Positions 31,896 through 43,816 of a stretch of 64,000 nucleotides of DNA are shown piece after piece. The notes beneath the pieces were generated by a model. It did not search any database. It had not been told where the DNA came from and worked only from the letters and a program-made list of their open reading frames with translations. Position 1 is the stretch's first letter; each line of letters begins with the position of its first letter. Where the stretch lies: NCBI GenBank assembly GCA_019633425.1, contig WSUB01000109.1, positions 1 to 64,000 on the forward strand, written 5' to 3'. Origin of the DNA: Tulasnella sp. 424. Lineage: Eukaryota; Basidiomycota; Agaricomycetes; Cantharellales; Tulasnellaceae. A program made the position numbers and the translations under genes.

Positions 31896-33893
31896 ATGGA
31901 CGAGCCTTCACCAACACCCACCCCTCCTTGGGTCTCGGAAGACCTTCCGGAAGGCAACTGGCACATCGACGCCGACTTTTTGAGGGAGGCCTATTCGGAT
32001 CTCGAAGACTTGGCTGAAACTTTGAAGTCAGATACCATCACCGAAGCACTAGACAATATCTTTGAAGAAGAATGCGATTGCGGCTCGTTAGACGGGGCTC
32101 AATCTGACCCTGATGAAATGGAGGAAACGTTCTGCCCTGACCGGTCCAATTTCAAATCCGATTACAACAGGTGAGCCAGACCACCAGGAGGCCCCTGTTA
32201 TTGAAGCCATTACATCTAATCGGTTCTTCAGAACTTTTCTCATTCTAGAACAGATGCTTCCGCGTCTGAAGTTTGCGAAGCAAAAGATTGACACAATGAT
32301 CGATGCATTCACCGAAAGGCAGGCGGACCTGGTACCTTATTCCGTAGGTTAACCCATTGATCGTAAAATGACGTATTCCAGGGCGAAGAAATCCAGGGAA
32401 CGATGGGAAGGTCGCGTACAGTCCCGAGTTGGGCGATCCAGTAAGTCCTCGATAGCTCAGGTTTTTCGAGCCGCACCTCAATCAACGATGGTCAATCCGC
32501 AGCACATCGGCCACGCCAACTCCATGATCTGCCGGTGGAGGTTATATCCTCTATTATAGCAATAGGCCCCCCCGCCGGCTCCCGCACACTGTTCGCCATG
32601 TCTCGTGTCAACCGCTCTCTTCGTGGATTAACATTCTCGATGCCCTTGCTTTGGGCTGACTTGCACGCAATGGAGGGGATTGCCAAGACTAAGATCCAAC
32701 TTGAACGGTCCAGGGATGTTTCACTGACAGTGAACATGTCCATTTGGCCCACCCCATCCGATGATGACATGGAGGAGAAACTGTCGAGATTCATCACGCT
32801 TCTCGGACCGGAGCGACATCGGATACGAAGGCTTGTCATAGAGCCAATATGTCGAACGTGGATGATCTCTGCCACCGCTTTTATTCGCGAAGGCACATTC
32901 CAAAGACTGGAGGCGCTGCATTTGGGTTACGACGTAGACGACGGGGCGCACGATTTGGAAGAGTTGACAATCCAAGGCCCGATCCGTGAGCTTCGGCTGA
33001 GGAGGACCCCGGTGTTAAACGGCTCAATTGGACTCGCTCTCCCGCAGCTAGCACGCTTGAGCTTAGCGGAGCTCAATATAACAGCCAATTCCATGCAGGA
33101 AGCATTGCTCACAATACCTGGTCTCCAGGATCTTACCATGATCGACGTCCAGTTCTCGGACACCGACCCAGTTTCGTTCAACCAAATTCCGCTTCCTCAC
33201 CTCCGTTACCTCAGTGTGAGGCGTTCTGCAACCCAGGTCATCATCCCACACCTCGAAGCCCCCAGCCTCATCACTCTATACATCGATAACCTCTGTTTGA
33301 ATGGAGTTCACGATCCGGCGGAGGGTGTCAAAGCAGCGATTCTCGTAGCGATCGCCCGGTCCAACTCCCAGCTACGTCAATTGCATGCGGAAGACTGTTA
33401 CATGGCGCCGGACGCCTGGACCGAAGTCTTCCGCAGCCTTCCTGAGTTGGAATATCTCCACATAAGGGGATGTGGGGTTGATAAAACGCATCTTTCAGCG
33501 TTAGCTTGGCTTCGGACGGAGACGCGGGGCTCGGACGAAATACCGACAACTAGGTTATCCGCTTGCCCGAACCTCGAAGAGATAGTGTTCGAAAATGAGC
33601 TATCTCTGACATCCGATGTGGTGCGGGAAATTGTAGAAGCTCGGGCCTCAGTCACGGGATCGAGGGGCGTTGGGAGTATTCGTTGGATCACATTTCGGGG
33701 ATGCGATTCAGACCTGATCACGGACGAGGACGTTCACGCCATAGCAGGATTGACGCGCGGTATTTCGTGTGACTTGGTGGATGGGAACGATATCTGGGAG
33801 GACTCTGAGGACTCTTACGTTGAGTCTGGGGATGATTGGAAGTACTCGGATTGGGAACTTGAAGACTCGGGTAGCGAAGCCAACGACGAGTAG
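31896..33893 (+). CDS. F-box domain protein (F-box C) with a GC-AG intron
   Basis: Exons 31896-32170, 32232-32318, 32382-32440 and 32503-33893 encode 603 residues that align along their full length with F-box A. Exons 2 and 3 have exactly the same lengths (87 and 59 nt). The N-terminal acidic part (PPWVSEDLPEGNWHIDADFL), the F-box (DLPVEVISSIIAIG, then SRVNRSLRGLTFSMPLLWADL), the LRR-like middle and the Asp/Glu/Ser tail are all kept. The second intron begins with GC at the position where both paralogs have GT, and no in-phase GT is nearby. GC-AG introns do exist, but without RNA evidence a splicing defect is possible. It lies convergent to the first GTPase gene, 127 bp away. Confidence 0.75.
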
Positions 33894-34020
33894 AAAGACG
33901 AGTAGAAAGACGAGTAGTATCCTAATAGTTTCATATTTCATGGTATATTTGTCCCATATGTTTTAGCAGTGGCGAAAGTTCCTAGGATGCGGTACTGTTG
34001 CGACGACCGGCAAGCGCAGC

Positions 34021-34956
34021 TCAACACCAGCACCCACTGGCTGGAGTTTGTTGGGATGTAGGAATTACGACAGCAGTTTGATTCGCCTGTTCTTGCTCGA
34101 GAGTCGTATAAGCGTTGAAGAGCATCTACATCAGGGTCGACTTCGGCTAAGCACTTGATTTCAAGCAAATCAAAGACTTGCATCCTTACCTCACAGACAA
34201 GATCCTCAAACATGGATTTTACTTGTTCTGTATTCATGGCCGAGATAGTTTGATGCTTGAATGCTCCAATCGTGGTTGCAAAGTTTTGGCCTCTTGTCTG
34301 GATGTCCGGGTGTTCTGCCGCTTGGCCTGCAGTTTCAAGCTATGCGGTGTTGGTAAATAAGAATGCTGAGAAGGCAAGGTAAGGGGCGGTATACCAGATC
34401 CATTTTATTTCCTATGCGTAAACTCTCTCAGTCGAGAACGATATACGATGCAAAAGCGGGCCATACCAACGACCATTATCGGTGGAACATTTGTATAAGT
34501 TCTAAGTTGCTCGAACCATCTAGTTAGGTTATCGAAAGTCCCTTGTCTTGTAACATCATACACTTTCGCGAGGAAAGCGAGCCGCAGCACGTGTCATTAG
34601 TGGCTGAGTATTCGTAATTTAAGAAGCGTACCAAGGATAGCTGCTTTGGCTCCCCTGTAGTGAGAAAGCACAATCGATCGGTATTTCTCTTGCCCTGCCG
34701 TGTCCTAAAAGTAGCAGTGGCAGTGGGTCAGAATACTGACTTGGGAGTTATAGGTCGCTCCGCTCACCCAGAGATGAAGCTTGAGTTTGCGGCCGCGAAA
34801 TTGCATATCTTTTACGACGCAGTCGACGCCGGTGGTTGAAATAGAATTGGCAGGAAATGTGCTGTCAACAAATTGCTGAAACAGAGCGGTCTTTCCGACG
34901 CCGCTGTCTCCAAGCAAAATGACCTTGAATCTCGGGACGGGCTGACTTGTGGCCAT
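34021..34956 (-). CDS. Ras/Rab-like small GTPase 1
   Basis: Six exons (34956-34768, 34704-34632, 34562-34467, 34410-34394, 34339-34190, 34125-34021) encode 209 residues. GTPase motifs: P-loop GDSGVGKT (G1), a Thr in switch I (ISTTGVD), DTAGQE (G3), and NKMD (G4) encoded by a 17-nt microexon. A family-specific segment follows (RGQNFATTIGAFKHQTISAM, then SMFEDLVCE and MLFNAYTTLEQEQ). The protein ends in Cys-Trp-Cys, a CxC end typical of doubly geranylgeranylated Rab proteins, so it should sit on membranes and switch trafficking. There are two further full paralogs at 37391 and 38771. The effector and exact Rab class cannot be named. Confidence 0.88.
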
Positions 34957-36070
34957 TGATAGAGGTGAGATGTCGCTGCCCTGGTCTGGATTCGAATGTG
35001 GTGTGGAGAGTGCAGTGCGGTATCCTCATGCATTCCTCTTGCACACGCAACCCGAACGATGTCGTTAGACGCCGAAAACTTGAATTGAGGCACCCACGCC
35101 TCGTGTTTCTATGCCCCAACAGGATCAGCTCACTAATTCTGCATGATCTTCGCTATTACCGCTTTGACAGAGTCTGGGGCCGTTTCTTGGCTCTTCGAAT
35201 ACCCTTTGATGGAGACAGGTCATAAGTTCTTCGGTGGTCATCTTCCGTCCTGTGACCCGTTGACAATCGTAATCTGTACATGTGACCTGGCGAGCTTAAT
35301 TCTGGCCGAAAGTCCCTCGAGTGTTGGGTATCGTGGTAAGAAGAGAGGCTCACGCACATGTTTGGAGCTCCCCATAAGCAACAGACTACACCGACCCAAC
35401 GTTATGTGCGCGTTGTCCCTTCGTCCGTTTGCGTCGTTTGAATTCTGGATCTATTTACAACAACGCGTACCGCTACGTTCAGTTTTAGAAACCACATTCT
35501 CAATCACGAAACTAAAGTCGAGTTATGGGAAAATATAGACTGTCGAAATACATTCACAAAGATACTGCGGCAACAACTACGTTCTTGCCTTGTCGTCGCA
35601 TTCACGAGGCGTACCTAAGGACAAGGTGTCAAGCCTATGGTTTCGCACATCAAAACAGAAAGGCTTACTTTCTGGTCCACTCTCTTGCGTTTGCCTCATA
35701 CCGAGCTTTATCGGTCCTATATAACTGGAGGCAAAGGTTTGGTATGACGGCATTTACAAGCGCGACGACCTTACTTACATGAGCAATGTCTGGCACAAGG
35801 GCTTCGTCTAGAATTGGATCGGTAAGTCTTGAGCATATTGATAGCAGAACTAGGTGTAATAAGCACCGGTACCGTTAGCTTTACTCAGCGACGGTTTCTC
35901 ACTACTCATTAACTTTTCGATATTGTCAAAGCCGGAAATACGATGAAATACTGGCTTCTACATTACTGGGGGTTATCGGCGATTAGAGATCTTACAAGCG
36001 GCAATCAGTCTTACAGCCTTTGTGAGACCCCTAAACGCTCTATGCTGTCATGGGCGCTTGTCGACGACCC
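34957..36070. other. Intergenic stretch between GTPase 1 and the E2-like gene
   Basis: The GTPase 1 promoter should lie just right of 34957. Several open frames of 60-130 codons occur (for example 35143-35538 plus strand), but none has domain support or splice partners. No repeat or mobile element was recognised. Confidence 0.45.
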
Positions 36071-36760
<690 letters not shown>

Positions 36761-37390
36761 TGCGATGAGTATTCTTTATGAACAGGGACGAAAGGGAAGC
36801 AGAGTCTGTGCGTTCGCCGAAGATCTAGAGTCAAGAAGGCTTCGAAGCAACGTACTAGGTAGAGAGGTTAGAGCGCGCTTTTATACCTGACACCGCCATA
36901 CCCCATGTTTACCTTGAGACCCCAACGGATGTGGGTGGTGGAGAGGTTGAGGGATGAGCGGCTAAACGTGGACGAGGACGGTGATTAAAGTACTCGGTCC
37001 TAGCCGGGCATAACGCCCGTCCGGCGATTTCCTTCGCTCGATTCCGTCCCCGCTGTTTTGTCAAGAGGCTGCTACCGTGGCAAAGAGGAATAATGTTGAA
37101 TTGCAAGCCATTGACCTCCCAAGTTCTCCACAAAGTCCAGCAGCTGCTTAGCAATCATCTTGAACGCACACTCTGCTCTCCCAACGATAATCATAGTTGA
37201 ACGCATAGCGTACAAGCAGGGGTTGAGTAGCGGGAAAGCCTGAGGCTCTTAGGATATGCATTTCAAAACGCAATTCATAATCGGTCCCATCGTACATTCG
37301 TACTAATGGATTAATCTCATGAACGATGTCCTCTAACTTTGTCGTATTGTCTGGAAAGCAGGAGACGTTTCGTTCCAACGCAACGCGACC
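36761..37390. other. Intergenic stretch between E2-like gene and GTPase 2
   Basis: It carries the E2-like promoter and the 3' side of GTPase 2. A minus-strand frame at 37148-37378 (MERNVSCFPDNTTKLEDIVHEINPL..) is open but matches nothing known to me. A start further upstream would overlap GTPase 2. Confidence 0.4.
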
Positions 37391-38321
37391 TCAACACCAA
37401 CAGCGTCCTCCCCTTGTTTGGTCTTTGTCGTCGTCAAGATTTATGCCTCCAGTGCGTGGTTGTGCTTCCTCCTCTATCTTCTCCGTGTATGCGTTAAAAA
37501 CAATCTTGCCCCAACTCAGAGATCGGGCACTGAACGAATACTAAGAAGAGTCCAGCGTACCTCATAAACAAGATCCTCAAATACCCCTTTAACACCAGCG
37601 CCGCTCTTGGCAGATGTGTTCGTATGCTTAAAAGCACCCACGCTTTCCGCAAACTCTCGACCTTGTGCAAGGGCACCAACCCCGTCCCCGCCTCCGGTGG
37701 CAGATGAAAGCTAACAGAATAGTGTAAGTAAATCCCCAGAACTAGGTAACGGAGCTCAATGGGCGCACCAGATCGATCTTATTTCCTGATAAAGTGCAAC
37801 CCGTCAGCTGCTAACGCGTGCGGTTTAGTTGGCTGCAGCCCACCAACGACAATCATAGGTGGAGACGTGTCCACGTATGTATTGAGTTGATCGACCCACT
37901 TTTGGAGGTTCTCCAAGGTCTTTGGCTTCCCTACATCGTAGACTTCGGGACCAAAAACTGCGGTAAGTCATCGGCATGGTCACGGGAACGAGAATAAGTC
38001 TTACCGAGTATCACGCCCTTCGATCTCCGGTAATGAGATGGAACGATGGCCCGGTAGGCCTCTTGGCCCGCTGTGTCCTTTGGGAGGGTAACGTGTTTCA
38101 GACTCAAGCAGCATTCGCATTACCAGCCCGCTTACCCAAATTTCCAGGTTCACCTGGCGGTTCTGAATCTCTATAAGTTTGAATTCGACGTCAAATCCCG
38201 TCGTTGAGGTGGTTCGAGTGAATTCTCCTTTCAGGAACTGTCGAAGGAGCGCGGTCTTGCCGACACCACTGTCTCCAAGGAACAGAATCTTGACTTTCGG
38301 AATTGAGGGATTGGGGGCCAT
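37391..38321 (-). CDS. Ras/Rab-like small GTPase 2
   Basis: Six exons (38321-38136, 38077-38005, 37942-37844, 37785-37769, 37710-37561, 37504-37391) encode 212 residues, in the same layout as GTPase 1. G1 is GDSGVGKT, G3 DTAGQE and G4 NKID, the last again on a 17-nt microexon. The family segment reads QGREFAESVGAFKHTNTSAK, and the tail contains DDDKDQTRGGRCWC. The CxC end predicts prenylation. It is the most diverged of the three copies and has a longer, more charged C-terminal region. The start is the ATG at 38321, because the upstream in-frame codon is TTG. Confidence 0.87.
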
Positions 38322-38770
38322 CAAACAGGTGTCGGGATGGTAGGGGGGATTGATTGTCTCAGCCCTTATTTACAAGTTCTGTTGCTTTATACGGTGTGGA
38401 TCCGGAGGTCAAACACATATGGTAATTCGTGGACCTCTGACATGATCCGCGTGATCCTTGCCCTCCCCTCGATTCACACGCTGAGGATGTGTGGAGAATC
38501 ACCCTTTGATTGGGATACACATGATTACATCGTAGAAAGAAGCGAGGAGAATCGAAGGGAGAGACTGAAAGGAGCCGGTGCACAGATAAGTAACAGCAAG
38601 CGACGACGCTCTTTATGTCGAGTCTGGCGATGATTGGGAGAGGTCGAATCAAGCGATGGAGCGAGAGATGAATAGGAAAGCGGGCAGAAGTTTAGTGATT
38701 GCATATCTCATGTAGTGGAGACTAGAGCTCCTTGATGTAGAATGGTTGCAACGCCCAGCAAACGAATCTC
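38322..38770. other. Spacer between GTPases 2 and 3 with an F-box tail remnant
   Basis: At 38608-38649 the plus strand reads DALYVESGDDWERS in a frame matching the F-box C acidic tail (DSYVESGDDWKYS at 33802-33846), with about 33 of 42 bases identical. The remainder has no gene. A run around acagataagt at about 38582 also occurs at about 41390. Confidence 0.6.
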
Positions 38771-39706
38771 TCAACACCTGCACCTACTGGTTGTAGTCTG
38801 CTGGGGTGTGGTAACCACAATCGGAGTTTGATTATCTTGTTGCTGCTCTAGAGTTGTATAGGCGTTGAACAGCATCTGATCGAGACCGACTTGTGTTATG
38901 TACCTGATGTCAACCTAATCGCAGATGTTTCCTTACCTCAAAGACAAGATCGTCAAACATGGATCTCACTTCATCCCTTTCCATGGCCGAAATGGTCTGG
39001 TGCTTGAATGCCCCAATCCTTGTTGCAAAGTTTTGACCACTCGTTGAGATGGCGGCGTGTTCTGTCGTTTGGCCAGCAGTTTCGAGCTATTGCAGTGCTT
39101 GTAAGTCAATCGGCTCAGACAGCAAACCAGGGAACTGTATACCAAGTCCTTTTTATTCCCTAAACATACAAGATCGTTTCTCAGTTGACTTCCACTTTAT
39201 GAGATATTTGTGGGAAACAAACTCTTACCAACCACCATCACTGCTGGAATAGTTGTGTGCGTCTGAAGTTGCTCATACCATCTAGTTAACCCTTCTAATG
39301 TCGGCTGCTTTGTAACGTCGTAGACTTTCAGATGTAACGGTGTCATGGCTCCTCCGATATACGCCATGTGTCAGAATGGCGCACCGAGGATGGCGGCCTT
39401 GGCCTTGTGATAGTGACTTGGTACGATCGATCTGAACCGCTCTTGGCCCCCAGTATCCTGTAGATGGGGAAGGCAATAAGTTAGTTATCTGGGAGAACTA
39501 CGCTATCATTCACTTACCCAGAGCTCAAGCTTCAGTCTCCGATTCCGCAACTCCACATCCTTCACCACGCAGTCGAATCCGTAGGTTGACCTGGGATTAG
39601 CAGGAAGAGTACCATCTAGGAATTGCTGAAACAGAGCGGTCTTTCCTACGCCACTGTCTCCTAGTAAAATCACTTTGAAAGTCGGGACGGGAGGATTCGT
39701 GGCCAT
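38771..39706 (-). CDS. Ras/Rab-like small GTPase 3
   Basis: Six exons (39706-39518, 39457-39385, 39324-39229, 39159-39143, 39086-38937, 38875-38771) encode 209 residues. All six exon lengths equal those of GTPase 1. G1 is GDSGVGKT, G4 NKKD on the 17-nt microexon, and the C-terminus CRC (CxC). G3 is DTGGQE in place of the usual DTAGQE. The Ala to Gly change beside the catalytic Gln could affect GTP hydrolysis. It is clearly the sister of GTPase 1 (FKVILLGDSGVGKTALFQQF in both). Expected to be a membrane-anchored switch; partner unknown. Confidence 0.88.
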
Positions 39707-40158
39707 AAGGAGAGCTAGAGGAACATGGGGGGTTGTGAGTTATATCTGTCGGCGGCGAGCAGAAAGGCCATGTGATGTCCTCGTGGATCCCTCGCACGCC
39801 TAACCGATCGTGGTAAGCGCTCGTGATTGGGAAACAGGACCCGTAAGGTTCAAGCGGTGTCGAAGACCGAGTCCGCCGGGCTGAAATGAGGGAAGAGTTA
39901 GGATGAAAAAGTGCTGAAAGGCATTAGCGTGGCCTTGCACGCCATCGGAAGGAGCTGGTCGACGTCGAAGGATTCGAGAGAGAGAAATAGGGCACTGTTG
40001 CGGTATAATTTGATGTTTACCGACATTGCATCTGGTGTAGCAACGCAGTCCGGTGGATAAAGATGGTTCAACCAAGTGTTTTGGGTATACCGTAGAAGCA
40101 TCGGAGACGTAGGCGCCTAGATAAGGGTTGGGATTGAAATATGCTATGCTAAATCTCG
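39707..40158. other. GTPase 3 promoter region
   Basis: Upstream of the GTPase 3 start there is no convincing gene. Short minus-strand frames at 39800-40101 have no domain support. The inverted-repeat element begins at 40159. Confidence 0.45.
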
Positions 40159-40842
40159 GGAGACTACTGTACTATTTCGTTAAAACAGGCGCATGAGGGA
40201 CACCGGGACAATTTTTTTTACCGGTGCAACCATACCGGCGTGGCACTTTGGGACGGCGCGTCTAGTGGGGACCGGGGGACAAATCTTTACCTTACCGGAG
40301 CGGTTCCTCGCCAAGTGCGCGGCGGGTGCCCCAAAACAGTCTGTCTATGTCTTAGATACTCTAAGGACTAATATGATTACTAATTTAGACGTTATTGAAA
40401 TCGTTTGCCTGTAACTCAAAAGCAATGTTGCGCGACGGTTTACGTTAGTGGTAATTGTAATGTAATGTTTGCATTTTACACCCTCGTACGCATTGTTGTT
40501 CCTCTTGTTTCTCTCATCCAGGACCGATGATCCCAGTAGACGTCCAAAACAGTGATAAGTATCCATGTCTTGCTAACGTTGGTCATCCGCCCGGTTCCTT
40601 GGGAATAGAGCTAGGGTCTTCTATTGTTGCTTGAGAACCCATTACATGAAGAGCCCTCGTTAGTAAATAGTCTCTGTATATCTAGGTGAGCCTTGTTGTG
40701 ATATTTATTTCTTACCGGCGGGGACACTTGTCCCGACCGGCGGAGACCCTCGGGACCGGGGGACATTTAAAAAATTTACCGGTCCGGATCGGGGGTCGGG
40801 ACATGGGACATCCTGTTTTAACAAAATAGTCCAGTATACTCC
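40159..40842. mobile_element. Candidate non-autonomous DNA element (MITE-like), 684 bp
   Basis: Imperfect terminal inverted repeats of 31 bp, 27 of 31 identical, lie at 40159-40189 and 40812-40842, sharing the core gttaaaacagg. Just inside each end are GC-rich motifs (ccgg, gggac, accggt) repeated in both orientations, while the centre is AT-rich and has no coding capacity. This is how small non-autonomous elements such as hAT-type MITEs look. No clear target-site duplication was found next to the repeats, so the exact ends may be off by a few bases or the duplication has decayed. Confidence 0.6.
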
Positions 40843-40961
40843 TGCGTAGTTTTACTCGCATGTTTCTCCGTGCTCGAGACTGTACCCAGCGTTCGGCGCC
40901 AGACCATTTGCTATCCCAATACCAAGCTCGTCCTCCTGTCCACCGCTCATCGCCATCTTCA

Positions 40962-41137
40962 TCAAGTGGCACAGATAAAACTGTGTTCGTCATACCTCGC
41001 ATGCGGATTGAACACGATCTGCTCCCCGATCGAAGGTAAACCTCTCGCAGGGCTCCAGATATGATCCAACTCGCCTCGCACACGAGGTCTTCACAGATCT
41101 TTTCAAAGTCTTCGCCACTCTGCTGAGGCGTGAACAT
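40962..41137 (-). pseudogene. 3' remnant of a fourth GTPase gene
   Basis: The minus strand reads ..QSGEDFEKICEDLVCE (41137-41075), then GCGAGT, an intron-like gap, an acceptor, and IVFNPHARYDEH.. to a stop at 40962. This matches the last two exons of the neighbouring GTPases (SMFEDLVCE joined to MLFNAYTTLEQ or IVFNAYTEK). The donor is GC instead of GT, the CxC end is lost, and the P-loop half of the gene is absent. Confidence 0.6.
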
Positions 41138-41505
41138 GCTTCAAGGTCGTGGAGGAAGAGGCCGCAAGTTTCCGGAGGGTCACATCGAAAGTTGCTGTGC
41201 TAGTGCCTCATGGTGGAGAATCCGTTTGGGTAAAAATTGGACCTCCCAAGTATGGCGCTCGGCTTTCGTGGCTGCTGGGATACAAAGCTCTTGGGTATAT
41301 ATCAAGGATCATAATGCACGGCGCGTGATTAAATCGTAAGAAGAAGATGGAGATGAAACGAGTGGAGAAACTTGAAGCAGATGGAGTACAGATAAGTTAC
41401 AACAAACGACGGTCTAAGCAATGAAAACAAGAGAGACGTGTATGAAAAAGAATAATCTCTCAGCTCTAGTCCGAATCTAAGATCCTCTATCGTTTCCTAT
41501 GCAAG
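41138..41505. other. Spacer between the GTPase remnant and the DENN-family gene
   Basis: No gene. The run around gtacagataagttacaacaa (41388) resembles cacagataagtaacagcaag in the spacer at 38581, which suggests another scrap of the same duplication unit. Confidence 0.45.
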
Positions 41506-43549
41506 CTACCACCCAACAATAGCAGCAACCATATCCTTCCATCCTCTCTTGACCGCCGCCGTCCGCTTAAACCTTGCCTGGGCCAGCCATTCAACGAAGC
41601 GAGAGTCGACTTCGCTGAGGGAACTTAGCTGGAGCGCAATCAGGTGATTCGGGTACAACGGTACTGTGGCCAGGTCCTTCTTGTTGCTGCCGGTCGTAGA
41701 TTGCTTTTGTGTCGCCTTGGTAACCCCGCTCGTAGCGTCGTTCAGAATGATCAGGTCTTGCAAACCGTCCAACCAGAACGTAGCTTGCGCGTGGAATATG
41801 TCGAGCACCATGAGCGCCGTTCGGACGTCCGGTGGGAAATCCGTATAACGGCGTTCCGTAGAGGATGTCGACGAACCCGACGTAGAACCCGAAGACGAAG
41901 AAGAAGCCGATCGCTCGGACGCGCGCCGTACGATTTTCCTCCTTCGAGTTGAAGCTGCCAGCAGCGACGTTGTTGCTTTCGGTTGCTCGCCTGCTGTTAC
42001 AGTCTTTCCTCCACCGATCAATATCGCGTCATCCTCCCCGTCTAACCGAATACCCCCGCTCCCTCCGTCGGATCCCTTGAGCCATATGCTGGCACAGACG
42101 ATACACACATCTTCGTAGCTGTACAGCTTCCACGGCAAGAAATCCGACCATCCCCGACTGTCCTTGGCCTTTTCTTTGCCCTTGCCGTGATCGTGTGACC
42201 CATGAGCGTGGGGTACCGGACACTCCCGAAGAACTTTGTCAATCTTGGTCCAGAGCCGGATGTCGCTGAATGTAAACCGAACGAGGTGAAGCTTGTACGA
42301 TGCCCCTGACTGCGGTGATCTACCCGATGATGAAGTCGGGGAAAGTGCAGGTCTAGACATATGGAGCGTCGGACGAGTGATGGTGGGAGAAGGTGAAGAT
42401 GGCGACAAAGAGTTCGTAGCAGTGGTGAGATCCACTATAAGGTCGTAAAGTGCGGGTCGGTCTTTGAAGATGGTGTCGGTTGAACCTATTACGTAGAGCC
42501 AGAGTCAGTTTCGCTGCGAGCTATCGAAGCGATTTTTTTCAACTCACAAGCAATCCATCCAAGTCCCGTCTGAGACTCGGCCTTGAGTCGATCAATATCC
42601 ATTAGACCGACTGCACCTAATACCGCCGGTCTCCTGTCATCTCGTTCCAACCCCGCTTCATCCTCGGTAGCACTGCCACCACCATTTTCACTTGCGTTTC
42701 CCATGACGACATCGGGGAATGCAACGTCAACGCAGGCTTTCGTCAAGAGACAAGCAGCTTCGACGGGTGCCGAAGTGAGAAACAAGATTCTCCTCCTGGA
42801 CAAAAGGTGCTTGTAGATGGTGAGAAATGAGGGGCCGACGATTCGGAGGAGATGGGGGAGGTGAATTAGCGGGTGAGAAGAGGAAGAAGCCGCCGACGAA
42901 GTACGAGAGGAAGAAGAGAGAATTTCGGCTTCCCAGTCAAATGCGATGGGGGATGACGGGAGGGAGTCCGAGTTGGTCCCGGGAGTCGTCGGCTTTCGAT
43001 GAAGATTGAAGTAGCGTTCTAAAGCATCCTTGTCGTTAATAGTCTTGAGAGTAGGTACGTGTCGCCATGGTCGTGGATAAGCAGATCGTTCTGTGGTGCG
43101 AGCTGCGGTCAGCGTCATGACCAGGGGTAAGACAAATTCGCTCAACGGCGCTCACCTAGTAATACACCGTATGCCTCCATCTGATAACCTCGTCTGTCAT
43201 CCTTGGTTTCGTTCTGTTTCCTCCAGAAGCAAGCTACGGCTTCGTGTCCTTCCTTGTTGAAGTATCTGAGACCGGTCGTCACGTCAGCTCCAAGGGATCG
43301 CAGCAGCCTGTTGCGCAAGCGCAGAAACTCTACTCACACTACATCCCTCTCAACCCCGTGCAGCCCACTAGGTAAAGATGTGAACTCGATCTTGTCCAGC
43401 AAGCTCCCATATACGCCATCATCGACAGTGATGCTCCAGTCCAGGGTGTTTCCTTGGGTGAAGTGGAATGACGTGTGGAACGCAGCAACGACGTCTCCCG
43501 ATGCTGGGGGTTCGTTTCTGGCATCGGCTTGATGGGTCTCCGTCGACAT
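41506..43549 (-). CDS. DENN-family protein, LCHN/DENND11-like (DUF4484)
   Basis: Four exons (43549-43338, 43265-43156, 43102-42548, 42485-41506) encode 618 residues. The order of motifs fits this family: AAFHTSFHFTQGNTLDWSI at the start, GYQMEAYGVLL, HLPHLLRIVGPSFLTIYKHLL, RRRILFLTSAPVEAACLL, GAVGLMDIDRL, WIACSTDTIFKDRPALYDLIVDL, and a C-terminal SRFVEWLAQARF. DENN proteins generally act on Rab GTPases as exchange factors or in late secretory traffic. Long Ser/Pro-rich stretches (around residues 130-160, 300-330 and 450-480) are likely disordered. It is of interest that it sits beside Rab-like GTPases, but it looks like an ordinary conserved gene. The family call is from memory of the motif pattern. 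Confidence 0.75.
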
Positions 43550-43816
43550 TGGTGGGTTCAACGAGGTTGTAGTCGGGTGAGCAAGAAGGAGGGAGGGAGG
43601 AGAGGGAGGAGGAAAGTTCAGGTTTGAACTGAGCGGAGAACTTGGTACGTATTCACGCGAAGCCCCTTCAGGCCTAGGGTCCTTCGTTCTGGGAAGCCAG
43701 CTACCAAACAGGGCAACAAGTCCTTCACATTTCACGCAACGAGCCCCGTGTTATATCCAGACGTCGACATGCAAAAAATCAAACACGACAGTTTCAAAGT
43801 AAAAAAAAAAGCGAGA

